From positions 496,001 through 560,000 of the forward strand of contig NZ_QZMU01000001.1 of the NCBI RefSeq assembly GCF_003932505.1: DNA of 64,000 nt. The letters run 5' to 3'. Source of the DNA: Thiohalobacter thiocyanaticus (GTDB taxonomy: Bacteria; Pseudomonadota; Gammaproteobacteria; Thiohalobacterales; Thiohalobacteraceae). Below are positions 45,001 through 54,299 of the stretch, piece by piece; the stretch's first letter is position 1; every line of letters begins with the position of its first letter. The notes beneath the pieces were generated by a model. That model saw nothing but the letters and a program-made list of their open reading frames with translations. It was not told where the DNA came from and searched no databases. The translations under genes and the position numbers were made by a program.

Positions 45001-45374
45001 CTGAGACCGACCCGGCGCAGTGCCATGACCATGGGACAGATGCCGCTCAGACCGGCGCCGATAAGGGCAAAGCCCACCACCCAGGGCAGCCACCAGAGCG
45101 CTTGGGCCGACTCCAGCATCGGCAAAGCCACCAATGCGGCCACAATCAGCCGCAGCATGCGCTCGGCCTCGAAACTGAACCGAGCCGCAGCCGGCTGTAT
45201 CTCGACATCGGCGGCCACGGGGCGCAGTCGGGTGAGCAGGCGTGGTATCCGCAGGTTGGTGATCCCCTCGAACAGCAGCAGCACCAGCAACGCCTGCACC
45301 AGCGGAACCGAGTTCAGGTACAGGGCACCCACCAGCCACAGGCCCAGTACTATCCGGAAATGCCGCTCACTCAT
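44997..45374 (-). CDS. Small membrane protein with C-terminal ICPMVM motif (paralogue of 32332-32712)
   Basis: A 125-residue protein with about four hydrophobic segments. It starts MSERHFRIVLG and holds LLFEGITNLRIPRLLTRLR, AERMLRLIV and ICPMVMALRRVGLR, collinear with the protein at 32.5 kb. Tight coupling to the GGDEF-EAL gene suggests a partner or stability factor for that membrane protein. Distantly like DUF2892. Function unknown. Confidence 0.75.
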   Translation of the reverse strand: MSERHFRIVLGLWLVGALYLNSVPLVQALLVLLLFEGITNLRIPRLLTRLRPVAADVEIQPAAARFSFEAERMLRLIVAALVALPMLESAQALWWLPWVVGFALIGAGLSGICPMVMALRRVGLR

Positions 45375-45611
45375 AACCTCACCCTCAACTGCTGCCTACT
45401 CTTCACTACAGGTTATCCGGTGACGGCCCACCTCCCGGTCTGGAAACGGACGTGGCTTGTCGCCCCGGCCCGGTCTGGCTAAGATCGCCCAGACCTGCGC
45501 TCCCGCCCACCCCGAGGCGGCGGCGCCGGCAAATATCCCTACTCCGTTAGCGACAATCTGTTAGCGGACTTGAATTTAAATGTGTTTACAATAACTTAAA
45601 TTATAAAAGCC

Positions 45612-46100
45612 TTGATCCTTCCCCACCCCCTTATCCTGCTGCTGCTGCTGATAGTGGCCAACGGCGCGCCAATCCTGGCCCAGCGACTGCTGGACCGGCG
45701 CCTTGGCTGGCCACTCGACGGCGGCCTGGTGCTATCCGACGGCCAGCGACTGCTGGGCAAATCCAAGACCCTGCGCGGCGTCCTCAGCGCTTTGCTGCTG
45801 ACCCCCGTCGCCGCCCTGGCGCTGGGGGAAACCGCCTGGCTGGGCGGACTGATCGCCGCCGGCGCCATGGCCGGCGACAGCCTGTCGAGTTTTCTCAAGC
45901 GCCGGCTCGGGCGACCGCCGAGCAGCCAGGCCCTGGGGCTGGACCAGATCCCCGAGGTCCTGCTGCCGCTGCTGCTGGTGAGTTACTGGCGGGAACTGGA
46001 TGGGCTGACCCTTATCGGGCTGGTCGTGGCCTTTCTCGTACTCGAACTGCTGTTGTCGAAACTGCTCTACCGGCTGCGCATCCGTAAGCGGCCGTATTAG
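45612..46100 (+). CDS. CarS-like (CDP-archaeol synthase family) membrane protein
   Basis: A 162-residue polytopic protein. The stretches ANGAPILAQRLL, PLDGGLVLSDG, LLGKSKTLRG, AGDSLSSFLKRRLG and GLDQIPE are the signature of the CarS/DUF46 family of CTP:lipid cytidylyltransferases. The bacterial members have no established substrate. TTG 45612 is the only plausible start giving the full first helix; no good ribosome site is seen, so the start is uncertain. The preceding 237-bp gap (45375-45611) shows only an AT-rich stretch before the gene. Confidence 0.75.
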   Translation: MILPHPLILLLLLIVANGAPILAQRLLDRRLGWPLDGGLVLSDGQRLLGKSKTLRGVLSALLLTPVAALALGETAWLGGLIAAGAMAGDSLSSFLKRRLGRPPSSQALGLDQIPEVLLPLLLVSYWRELDGLTLIGLVVAFLVLELLLSKLLYRLRIRKRPY

Positions 46101-46130
46101 TGAGGAGTGAGGAGTGAGGAGTGAGGAGTG
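46101..46130. repeat. 7-bp tandem repeat TGAGGAG x 4.3
   Basis: Four perfect TGAGGAG units plus two bases directly after the CarS-like stop codon. A degenerate GTAGGTCGGGTTAGC half-palindrome follows (about 46133-46175). Confidence 0.9.
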
Positions 46131-46171
46131 GGCAGGTCGGGTTGGCGCAGCGTAACCCGACATGATCCGAC

Positions 46172-47131
46172 CTACGCCCGGGTCAGGGTGTGGACAGTCA
46201 CCTCGGGCGGACAGTTCAGCCGAACATCCACCACGCAGGCACCGGAACCCACCGAGGTATAACCCTGCATGCCGTTGTAGCGCCAGGCACCGCGGCACAG
46301 GGCACGCGGTGCGCGGGCATTGCACAACAGCGGCCTGCCGCCGGGCAGACAGATCTGTCCGCCATGGGTGTGGCCGCACAGCATCAGGTCGAAACCCAGG
46401 TAACTGGCGTGGCGGTAAATCTCGGGGGAATGCGCCAGCAGAATGGAAACGGCCCCTTCCGGCACCCCGGCCACGGCTTTTTCCAGATTGTCGGCCCGGT
46501 AGTAGTGCGGATCGTCGATCCCGACCAGATGGATCCCGCCGTTGCCGCGTTCGAACCGCAGCGACTCGTTGAGCAGCAGGCGGATGTCGAGCGCCTCGAT
46601 CCCCGGCACCATGCGCACACTGTCGTGATTGCCGAGAATGGCGTAGACCGGCGAGGCCAGGTGCGCCCGCAGCCGCGCCAGCCCCTCCAGTGCGCCCTCG
46701 CAGGGGCCGTGGGTACGGGCACGGAAGTCGCCCGTCAGTACGCACAGGTCATATTCCAGCTCGCGCACCGCCTCGATCAGCACCGGGGGCATGTCCTCGG
46801 CCATGTCCAGATGCGGATCGGAAATCTGCAGGATGCGCAGCCCGTCGCAGGCGGCGGGCAGCCCGGTGACCGGAATCCTGTTGTGGCGCAGCCGGATGCG
46901 GCGTGCGTTACGGCGGCCACGCCCGTACAACAGGCTGAGCCGCAGCAACTGGCGGATCAGACCGGGCGCCGAGGACCAGTTTTCCAGATGGAAGAAATTC
47001 CTCCCCTGCCCGAACACCCGCGCCTCGTAGTCCTGCTCCAGTCCCAGCCGCTGGCGGGCATGAGCGCGGCCGAGGCGGTGAATCAGCTTCTCCTCCAGTG
47101 CCGGATCGATGCTGAAAGGGGAGTCAGGCAT
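46172..47131 (-). CDS. Metallophosphoesterase (YaeI/YkuE-like)
   Basis: A 319-residue calcineurin-type phosphoesterase. Metal-site motifs in order: QISDPHLD (about 87), LTGDFRARTHG, ILGNHDSVR, LAHSPE and LCGHTHGGQICLP. The YaeI-like family acts on phosphodiester lipids or similar substrates; the real substrate is unknown. No clear signal peptide is seen. It starts 3 bp after the rhomboid stop. Confidence 0.9.
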   Translation of the reverse strand: MPDSPFSIDPALEEKLIHRLGRAHARQRLGLEQDYEARVFGQGRNFFHLENWSSAPGLIRQLLRLSLLYGRGRRNARRIRLRHNRIPVTGLPAACDGLRILQISDPHLDMAEDMPPVLIEAVRELEYDLCVLTGDFRARTHGPCEGALEGLARLRAHLASPVYAILGNHDSVRMVPGIEALDIRLLLNESLRFERGNGGIHLVGIDDPHYYRADNLEKAVAGVPEGAVSILLAHSPEIYRHASYLGFDLMLCGHTHGGQICLPGGRPLLCNARAPRALCRGAWRYNGMQGYTSVGSGACVVDVRLNCPPEVTVHTLTRA

Positions 47132-47134
47132 AAG

Positions 47135-47827
47135 TCACCGGCCGGGCCGCTGCCACAGGGGGACGCCACGCTGCTTGAACAGGGGCACCAGCAGCATGCC
47201 GGCCACGAAGCCGCCGATATGCGCACCCCAGGCCACCCCGCCGCCCTCGCCCGCCGTGGTGGCCGAACTCAGCAGCTGGATGACGAACCACAGACCCAGC
47301 ACCGCGACCGCCGGCAGGTAGAAGGTCTGGATGATGAAACCGAAGGGGATTGCCACCAGCACCCGGGCGTGCGGATATAACAGCAGGTAGGCTCCGAGCA
47401 CCCCGGAGATGGCGCCGCTGGCGCCGATCATGGGCACGGTGGACTCCGGACCGGGCAGCGCATGAGCCAGTACCGCGACCAGCCCGCAGACCAGATAGAA
47501 GACAATGAAACGCACATGGCCCATGGCATCCTCGACATTGTTGCCGAAGATCCACAGGTAGAGCATGTTGCCGATGATGTGCATCCAGCCGCCGTGCATG
47601 AACATGCTGGTGAACAGGGTCAGCTCGGCCGGAATCAACTGAAGCTCCGGCGGCAGTTCGGCCAGGCCGAACAGTACCGCCGGCACCGTCCCGAACGCGA
47701 ACACGGCCGCCTGCTGGGCCTGGCCCAGCGACAGCTGCCAGAAGAACACCAGCACGCAGGCCGCGATCAGGGCCACCGTAATGATGGGCGGCAGCTCGGC
47801 CGGATTGTCGTCCTTGAGCGGAAACAC
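47135..47827 (-). CDS. Rhomboid-family intramembrane serine protease
   Basis: A 230-residue protein with about six TMs. TSMFMHGGWMHIIGNMLYLW is the conserved loop/TM2 region, the catalytic Ser is in GASGAISGVLGAY and the His in WGAHIGGFVAG. GTG 47827 with AAGGGG upstream gives VFPLKDDNP as N-terminus, as in homologues; the longer frame to 47929 would overlap the CDGSH gene. Confidence 0.9.
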   Translation of the reverse strand: MFPLKDDNPAELPPIITVALIAACVLVFFWQLSLGQAQQAAVFAFGTVPAVLFGLAELPPELQLIPAELTLFTSMFMHGGWMHIIGNMLYLWIFGNNVEDAMGHVRFIVFYLVCGLVAVLAHALPGPESTVPMIGASGAISGVLGAYLLLYPHARVLVAIPFGFIIQTFYLPAVAVLGLWFVIQLLSSATTAGEGGGVAWGAHIGGFVAGMLLVPLFKQRGVPLWQRPGR

Positions 47828-47853
47828 TAGTACCCCTTCAACATGATCTCGAC

Positions 47854-48264
47854 TCAGTCGGCCCGGAAGCCGCAGGCCTTGTGGCTGACATCGCAGAAGG
47901 GCTTGCGCGCCGACTGACCGCAGCGGCACAGCGCGGCCCGGGTGCGGGTGGTGACACTGCCCTGCGCACCCTCGAGGGTCATGGGCCCGGCGGCGATATA
48001 CATCGCATTGGTGCGGGCCTGGACCGTCAGCCGCCCTTCCTTTCCATCCAGAGCCTGCGCCCGGTCGTCCTCGAAGCAGGCATCGTCACTGAACGCCGAC
48101 TGCTTGTGGGTGCCGTCGCACCAGGGTTTGCGCTGGGACAACCCGCAGCGGCACAGGCCGATCTCGGCACTGCGTTCCAGCACCTCGCCCTGCGCGTCCT
48201 GCAGCTCGATATCGCCGTACAGGATCAGCGGACCATTGGGGATGACCTTGATGCGGTTGGACAT
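47854..48264 (-). CDS. Double CDGSH iron-sulfur protein
   Basis: A 136-residue protein with two CDGSH motifs: CRCGLSQRKPWCDGTH (about 38-53) and CRCGQSARKPFCDVSH (about 112-127). Each gives the 3Cys-1His ligand set for a [2Fe-2S] cluster. The second has DV for DG. The role is presumably redox or cluster handling. It lies 15 bp after the radical SAM gene, likely in the same operon. Confidence 0.9.
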   Translation of the reverse strand: MSNRIKVIPNGPLILYGDIELQDAQGEVLERSAEIGLCRCGLSQRKPWCDGTHKQSAFSDDACFEDDRAQALDGKEGRLTVQARTNAMYIAAGPMTLEGAQGSVTTRTRAALCRCGQSARKPFCDVSHKACGFRAD

Positions 48265-48279
48265 GCGTTTCTCCTTTGT

Positions 48280-49356
48280 TCAGTCGAACAGCCCCAGCTG
48301 CGGCGTATCCTCCCGGGGCGGCCGGAACAGGCTGCACTCCAGCGGTGGCGTCCCGGGAAAGCCCAGCCGCCGATAAGCCTGTTTGAACCGCTGGGCAAGC
48401 AGGTCGGCGAAGATCCCGGTGCCGCGCATGCGCCGGCCGAAGGTGGCGTCATAGTCGCGCCCGCCGCAGCAGTCGCGCACCCGGTTCAGCACGTGTTCGG
48501 CCTTGAGCGGTTCGTGCATCTGCAGCCAGTCGGCGAACAGGCCCTTGACCTCGTGCGGCAGGCGCAGCAGGACATAGCCGGCATCCCGGGCTCCCGCCGC
48601 ATGGGCCGCCTCCAGCAGGCTTTCCAGCTCGACGTCGGTCAGCACCGGGATAAGGGGCGCGACCAGCAAACTGACCGGCACCCCGGCCTCGCTCAGGCGA
48701 CTTACCGTTTCCAGCCGCCGGTGCGGGGCGGCGGCACGCGGCTCCAGCCGCCGGCTGAGGTTGCTGTCCAGTGTGGTCAGTGATATCGCGACCCGGCACA
48801 GGTTGTCGGCGGCCAGAGGGGCAAGGATATCCAGATCGCGCTCGACCAGGGCGGACTTGGTGACGATGGTCAGCGGGTGCCGGGTCTCGGCCAGCACCTC
48901 CAGGATGCGCCGGGTCAGGCCCAGCCGGCGCTCGACCGGCTGGTAGGCATCGGTGTTGATCCCGAGGGCGATGGGGGCGGCCGTATAGCCGCGCCGGCCC
49001 AGCTCCCGGCGCAGCAGTTCGGGGGCATCGGGCTTGTGATACAGGCGGGTCTCGAAATCCAGCCCCGGCGACAGCCCCAGCCAGGCATGGGTGGGCCGGG
49101 CGAAGCAATAGACGCAGCCATGCTCGCAGCCCCGGTACGGGTTGATGGATCGGTCGAAGGGCACATCGGGGGACTGGTTGTAGCTGATCACGCTGCGGCT
49201 GGTATCGACCGCCAGGCTGGTCCGCGGCGCGGTCCCGGTCGCGGCCAGGCTGTCCCAGCCGTCATCGATCCGCTCCCGGCTGTGCTGTTCGAAGCGGTTG
49301 TCGGGATTGCTGCCGGCGCCCCGGCCTTTGAAGGGACTGGCATAACGGATCGCCAT
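48280..49356 (-). CDS. PA0069-family radical SAM protein
   Basis: A 358-residue radical SAM protein with the cluster motif CEHGCVYC (CxxxCxxC) in NPYRGCEHGCVYCFARPTH at about residues 70-88, followed by a TIM-barrel-like region similar to spore photoproduct lyase relatives. The reaction is unknown. The neighbouring CDGSH gene may belong to the same pathway. Confidence 0.87.
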   Translation of the reverse strand: MAIRYASPFKGRGAGSNPDNRFEQHSRERIDDGWDSLAATGTAPRTSLAVDTSRSVISYNQSPDVPFDRSINPYRGCEHGCVYCFARPTHAWLGLSPGLDFETRLYHKPDAPELLRRELGRRGYTAAPIALGINTDAYQPVERRLGLTRRILEVLAETRHPLTIVTKSALVERDLDILAPLAADNLCRVAISLTTLDSNLSRRLEPRAAAPHRRLETVSRLSEAGVPVSLLVAPLIPVLTDVELESLLEAAHAAGARDAGYVLLRLPHEVKGLFADWLQMHEPLKAEHVLNRVRDCCGGRDYDATFGRRMRGTGIFADLLAQRFKQAYRRLGFPGTPPLECSLFRPPREDTPQLGLFD

Positions 49357-49487
49357 TGCTCAACAGCCTCCCGGATCGGGCAACGCAGGCGCCGGCCGGT
49401 GGTGGCCGGATCGATTTATCGCACTGATATACAGGGAATGCCGCATCGGCTCCATTGTAACCCGGATCGGCGCGGACCGGGGCGGGC

Positions 49488-50264
49488 TCAGGCCGGGCGT
49501 GAGGGCCCCTTGCCGGTGCCGGCCAACCGTGACGGGGACGGCGGTGGCACGCCGCGCTCGCCACGGCGCAGGCGGGCAAAGGCGCCATCCATACTGCGGG
49601 TGAGCTCGCGGGTGTAGTCTTCCATCACCCCGCGCAGCTGCAGTTCCAGGCGCTCCTGCACCAACTCGTCGATCAGCGCCTCCAGTGCCTGCTCCACCGC
49701 CGGTCGCAGCCGCTGGACCAGCCGGGGAATGTCCTCGATCACACCCTGCTCGGCATCGATCCAGGCCGAGGTCACGGCCAGTTGCAGATGCTCGCGGATG
49801 TCACGGCTGAGTTCCTCGCCGATGCGCGTGACCGTGGCGGCATCCGGGCGGGTGTCCGCGGCTCTCCCTGCCGGCGCTGCCGCGGTCCCGGCCGCGCCCT
49901 GCTGCAGCTCATCCAGCAGCCGGGCCAGACGGCCGGCGTCCGGTCCCTTGGCCATCACGGCGACGGCACCGTGGGCCCGGGCACGGGCCTCGAAATCCCC
50001 GTTCCCATTGCTGGTCATCATCACCACCGGGATGCCGGCCGTCGCCGGCATGCTGGCGATCTCCAGCGCGGTTTCGAAACCGCTGATCCCGCGCAGGTCG
50101 TGATCGATGAAAACGGCATCCGGCCGCTGTGTGGCCAGCCGATCCAGTGCCTGCTCGCCGGATTCCGCCTGGTCCACGGCATAGCCCAGGCTGCGCAGCT
50201 GCTTGGAGAGCACCAGCCGGGCCGAGGGCGAGTCGTCGACAACGAGGACGGAGTGGATGGTCAT
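49488..50264 (-). CDS. Response regulator with C-terminal helical domain
   Basis: A 258-residue protein. The receiver (1-120; VLVVDDSPSARLVL, Asp in VFIDHDLRGISG, VVMMTSN, K in VMAKGPD) is followed by an Ala/Gly linker and a helical tail (about 150-240) with no recognised output domain. Partner kinase unknown. The low-complexity C-terminus RGVPPPSPSRLAGTGKG is probably disordered. Confidence 0.83.
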   Translation of the reverse strand: MTIHSVLVVDDSPSARLVLSKQLRSLGYAVDQAESGEQALDRLATQRPDAVFIDHDLRGISGFETALEIASMPATAGIPVVMMTSNGNGDFEARARAHGAVAVMAKGPDAGRLARLLDELQQGAAGTAAAPAGRAADTRPDAATVTRIGEELSRDIREHLQLAVTSAWIDAEQGVIEDIPRLVQRLRPAVEQALEALIDELVQERLELQLRGVMEDYTRELTRSMDGAFARLRRGERGVPPPSPSRLAGTGKGPSRPA

Positions 50265-50314
50265 AAGACTGTTCCCGGGCTGTTCCTCCGGCGGTCAGGC
50301 CACGCCTCCGCCGG

Positions 50315-50348
50315 CTTGGTTATTTTTCTTCCAGCTACAATAACCAAG
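50315..50348. repeat. Inverted repeat CTTGGTTATT/AATAACCAAG
   Basis: A perfect 10-bp inverted repeat with a 14-base loop in the 208-bp gap between divergent genes. It could be an operator or a stem. No regulator can be named. Confidence 0.55.
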
Positions 50349-50472
50349 GCCGTCCGCATTCGCAATGCGATAACTAACGAATTGATAATCCGTGACAAAA
50401 CAAATACATTTGATTCCGACCCTGACGCCCGGACCCATCACACCAATTTAACCGCCCCTTCCGGAGACCGTG

Positions 50473-50856
50473 ATGAACCTCGAAAAAGTCGTATTCGCCT
50501 TCTTCATCCTGCTCGCCCTGACCCTGAATTTCGGCTTCGTCATGGGCGAGATATCCAATCCCCTGCACCACAACAAATACGAGCTGTTCGGCGCCCTGAC
50601 CGTCAGCCTGATCGCCACCGTCCTCAAATTCGGCGACCGCACTCACATCGGCGCCGTGCTGCTCGCCACCAGTCTGGTGGCCGACCTGCAGCTGATCGGT
50701 GCCGCCCTGGTCTGGTGGTATGCGGAGCAGGTCAGCATGGTCGGGCTGACGCCTCAGATCATGGCCGATATCGTGGGGCTGTCCGGCGGCGCACTGGTGG
50801 CCAACTTCGCCTCGGTGGTGATCCTGATCATCGAGACCGTCATGCTGCGCCGCTGA
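50473..50856 (+). CDS. DUF6394-family membrane protein
   Basis: A 127-residue protein with about four hydrophobic segments: EKVVFAFFILLALTLNFGFV, LTVSLIATVLKFGDRTHIGA and LVADLQLIGAALVWWY. Such proteins are found directly before TrkA-type channel genes, as here (10-bp gap). ATG 50473 is preferred over GTG 50470 because GGAG is then 6 bases away. Function unknown. Confidence 0.78.
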   Translation: MNLEKVVFAFFILLALTLNFGFVMGEISNPLHHNKYELFGALTVSLIATVLKFGDRTHIGAVLLATSLVADLQLIGAALVWWYAEQVSMVGLTPQIMADIVGLSGGALVANFASVVILIIETVMLRR

Positions 50857-50866
50857 AGGCAGCGCC

Positions 50867-52720
50867 ATGCAGGAGATCATCTTTCTCGTCTTCCGGCGCA
50901 TGCGCCGGCCGCTGATCGCCATCATCACGGCCTATGCGGTATCCGTACTCGGCTTCACCCTGATTCCCGGCCGGGACGACGCGGGCAATGTCTGGCACAT
51001 GGATTTCTTCCATGCCTTCTATTTCGTCAGCTACATGGGCTCGACCATCGGCTTTGGTGAAATCCCTTATCCCTTCACCACGGCACAGCGCGCCTGGGCC
51101 ACCCTGACCATCTACTATCAAAAACGTGACTTTCAGCTGGCTGTACGGCATCGGTTCGCTGGCTCACCATCATCACGGAATCACAGCTTCCGCCGGGTGC
51201 TGGAATTTCGCGGGTTTCAAACACAGGCGTCCAGACAGGCTGCGCAAGCCCCTTCTACATGGTCTGCCGGCTTATGCGGACAACCGGCAGTCCTGCTGGT
51301 CAGGGAACTGGACTGCCCCGCCGGCATTTCGGCGCCAGTGCGTTAACTCGACACGACAGCCGGCGTATCGATGCCTGGCAGCTGCAGGATATGCGGTTCT
51401 ATGTTCCCCGGCCTGCGCGGTGATGCACGATCGAAAACCCCTGGCGGGGCAGCAGGACTTGCCGCCAACCCGTGACTTGCCCGCGGGGCGTGATCGGGGC
51501 CGTCCACCGGGGAACGACCGGGTCAATTGCGCATCGGCCATCACCAGCAAAACTGCCACGCCGACAAGCGGTTCATTCTGCGCGCCCCCAGACCCGGGGG
51601 CCATGGAGAAAAAACAAAACATGGCCTCCTTCGGCACCGAATTTCAATCATCAATCCCTACCGAAAACCTTTCGCTGAAACCGTTCGGCTGGCTGTTCCA
51701 CTCCACCCAGCATTGTATCTGATCTACGAATTGGGAATCAACCAGCATCCACAATGGCGCCACTCAAAGGATCTTCCATCACTCCGCACAGGTGGAAATG
51801 GATTACTGTGCGGCTAACGGCCGCTTCGGCAAGGGCACTGCGGGCCGCGAAACTCAACGTCGAGGGGCGTTGGAAGACCCCGCGTTCGTCGAGGCCCGCC
51901 CCCGGGCGACCCAGGCCGGCCCGAGGGGCAGTGTCAATCGGCCGCGGCACCGGAGGCCGGGGACCCTGGTTGCCGCCGGCATCGAGAGGGCCGGGGCGGC
52001 AATCATCGGGCTGCCACCGATGGACGACAGCAAACAATCTGTCGCTCCCTGATCCAAACCGCCACGGGACGTCAGGCGAGCGGCTGTTCCCCACCGTGGC
52101 CGGACACCGAACCGAACGCCGCTCTAGTGCGCATCTCCCGGCGGCCCTCGGCGCGGACTTCATCATGCAGCCAAAGCACATCCGCGTACGTGGCTGGCAT
52201 TCTGTCGCTGATTCGTCACCCCGGCTGGCTGCAGGACTTTCTCAGTGAAATCGGCCCGCAAGAAAAGGGACGAGGGAAACTGGGGCCAATCTGCTGGTTT
52301 GTTCGCGGGTCTCCCGGTTGTCGTCAACGACCGGGCGCCGGAAAAACTCCTGGGGCCCTGACCTCGATGCGGGAAACCAGGGCCGGGTTGCGCTGATGAC
52401 CTGGCTGGGGCCGCGGCAGGGCAGGCGGAGCTGTGTCGTATCAACGGGCGTGGACCCGCAGACTTGCGACAACGGGGCTTGCGGTCTTGGTCGTACTTGC
52501 TGACTCAAGGGGCGCGGCGGGGCTACCTTCCTGGCTGCTGGAGGATGGGAATTTCCGAGGGCTCGAAACGCGGCGGGCACCAGCTGCTTGCTGGTGCCGG
52601 TGTGAGCGAGGCCAGGGCGTGCAGCTGGTGAAATTGGGAGTGTGCAGAACTACAATGTGCGAAAACTACTGCTCACGGCCGGGTGACCGCCCCGACGGGC
52701 TGACTGGCGGCTTGCTGCGC
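50867..52720 (+). pseudogene. Potassium channel with two TrkA-N (RCK) domains, many frameshifts
   Basis: The first 84 codons are clean: two TM helices and a selectivity filter STIGFGE. From about 51118 the frame is lost, but switching frames recovers collinear pieces: SWLYGIGSL, FYMVC, LLVREL, AITSK, NMASFGTEF, GRFGK (second NAD-binding loop), DFIMQPKH, QAELCRIN and RPDGW near the end. The order and spacing match a full two-RCK channel of about 600 residues. Breaks are mostly one-base gains or losses in short homopolymers (e.g. GTTCCCCGGCCTG for GTTCCCGGCCTG). This favours sequence error over decay. Confidence 0.72.
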
Positions 52721-53460
52721 GGCCGCGACCCGGGCAGGGCGGCGGCCGTTGCCGACACCCGCCCCCCTGAACGGTACGGGCGCCCAACCGGGCTCGGGGC
52801 AGGGGCTCACTTCCCCCTCTGCTTCCCGGTCATGCCGCCAGCGCCTGCGCCGTTCCCGGCACCGGCTACAGCGAACGGCCGCGGGCTGGGAAGGATTCAC
52901 GCCGACGAGCCCCAGAACTTGAAGGACAATCAACAGCAGGGGGTTGGCCGGGAAAACACCGGTCGGCAGCCTGGCGGCCCCCGCAGGCCGCGGGGGCAGG
53001 CCGGCTTCGCGGGATTCACCCGGCGGCCGTTCCAGGGCCTGTTCGTACTCACCCCCGTCGATGCGGCGTGGCCAGGTATCTCCCGGGGGCCCGGTCGGCG
53101 TCCTGCTCCGCGAAACCTGACCAGCTCCCCCCGCCCCAGCGCATTGGACAGAAACCAAGGCGGCCCAGAACATGTTTCTCGTTGGGATGACGTAGGCCGC
53201 GATACCCCTCGGCCTCCAGGCCGTCCACGTGGGCGAGTGCGCCTGCAGGGGATCGGTGAAGCTGTCCACGGTCCTCAGTTTCTGGCATGATCGATGTCGA
53301 CGAAATCGGCCATCACCAGCCCCAATTTCAACACTCGGGCGTTCGGTCATAGGACCGGCCCGGGCGGGATTCGCGGGGCGAGCCTGGTTCGCTGGCGCGA
53401 ATTGCTCGTGGCCGGGCCAGGGCCAGCGCGGGTCAGGCGGCCGATTGCCTTCCGACGACA
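52720..53460. other. Unresolved stretch between channel and msrA
   Basis: No uninterrupted gene can be supported in these 740 bases. On the minus strand, pieces such as MADFVDIDHARN and GLEAEGYRGLRHPNEKHVL look protein-like in different frames, so another disrupted minus-strand gene may lie here. No family was recognised. Confidence 0.4.
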
Positions 53461-54149
53461 CTTCGGGGACCGGCCACGCCGGTGCCGGCCGTGGGCCGCA
53501 GTAGCCAAACCGGGGTTCTTCGGCAGATAAACTGCTGAATGAAAATCCTCAGCATAATTAAAAGGTCGGGCGCCTGGCAGGATCTCGGGTCGTGAATTTC
53601 CCGTTCGTGACGGGCGCGCCTGCAGTGCCGCCCTATTTAGGCTTCGGCGTGGACCGGCCCTTCGGCCAGTTGCTGCTGGCGCCTCGCCGTAAGTGTAGAT
53701 GCCGGGAGGCGGTACTGGGTGGGCCGATATCGTTGCCCGACGCCATGCCCTGGGGTCGGATCGTTGGCCCAGGAACCGGCGCAACAAACTCGCCGTACTC
53801 GATGCGGCGCGTGATCGAACCACCACCAGCCACACCTTCGTTGTGCCCGGTCATGCCGGTTGCAGACTTCCTCGCTAGGTGGGGTTGGGCCGTTGTACCA
53901 CCGGCATAAACACCCCACGGCGGTGGAATCCCCCCGTCCAGTTCCAGAAAGCCTTCTCGGCCCCCCAGGGACAAAGGGGCCAGGCCGAACAGGGGGGCTG
54001 CTCCATGCCCTCCGGAAAAGGGGGCGGGGACCAGTGGGTACAGTTGGGGGACATGGGTGTCGCTTCGGGGCACCGGGCATGCTTTCCTCACGCCCGGGCA
54101 GCGCCGCTTCCGGCGTGGGCAATGCGGTCTTTCGGTTCAGCCAGGACAT
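53460..54149 (-). pseudogene. msrA: Peptide methionine sulfoxide reductase MsrA, many frameshifts
   Basis: MsrA repairs methionine-S-sulfoxide. The start MSWLNRKTALPTPEAALPGR is clear at 54149. Further pieces in changing frames are STAVG, the VC of YEEVC, MTGHNE, RRIEYGE, GNDIG, IYTYGEA, YYAED-like NYAEDF and LPKNPG, in the order of intact MsrA. The GCFWG active-site region is scrambled by indels. It lies wholly in the error-rich stretch, so the gene is probably intact in the organism. The 3' end is approximate. Confidence 0.75.
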
Positions 54150-54299
54150 GATCGCTCTCCCCTGCGCTTGCAGGTATTCAGAGTCTGCCGCAAACACCCG
54201 GCACTGGCCACCATTCCCACACGGTAATCATGGGGTCGCGGCTGTCATCGCCATTTTCCCTGGTGTAATGTGGCCTTACTCAGCCAGAAGGACAGACCC

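Noticed and set aside
51118..54250. Region of novel small genes or a horizontally acquired island
   Set aside because: Pieces of a TrkA-type channel and of MsrA can be followed through shifting frames, so the apparent short ORFs are fragments of known genes.
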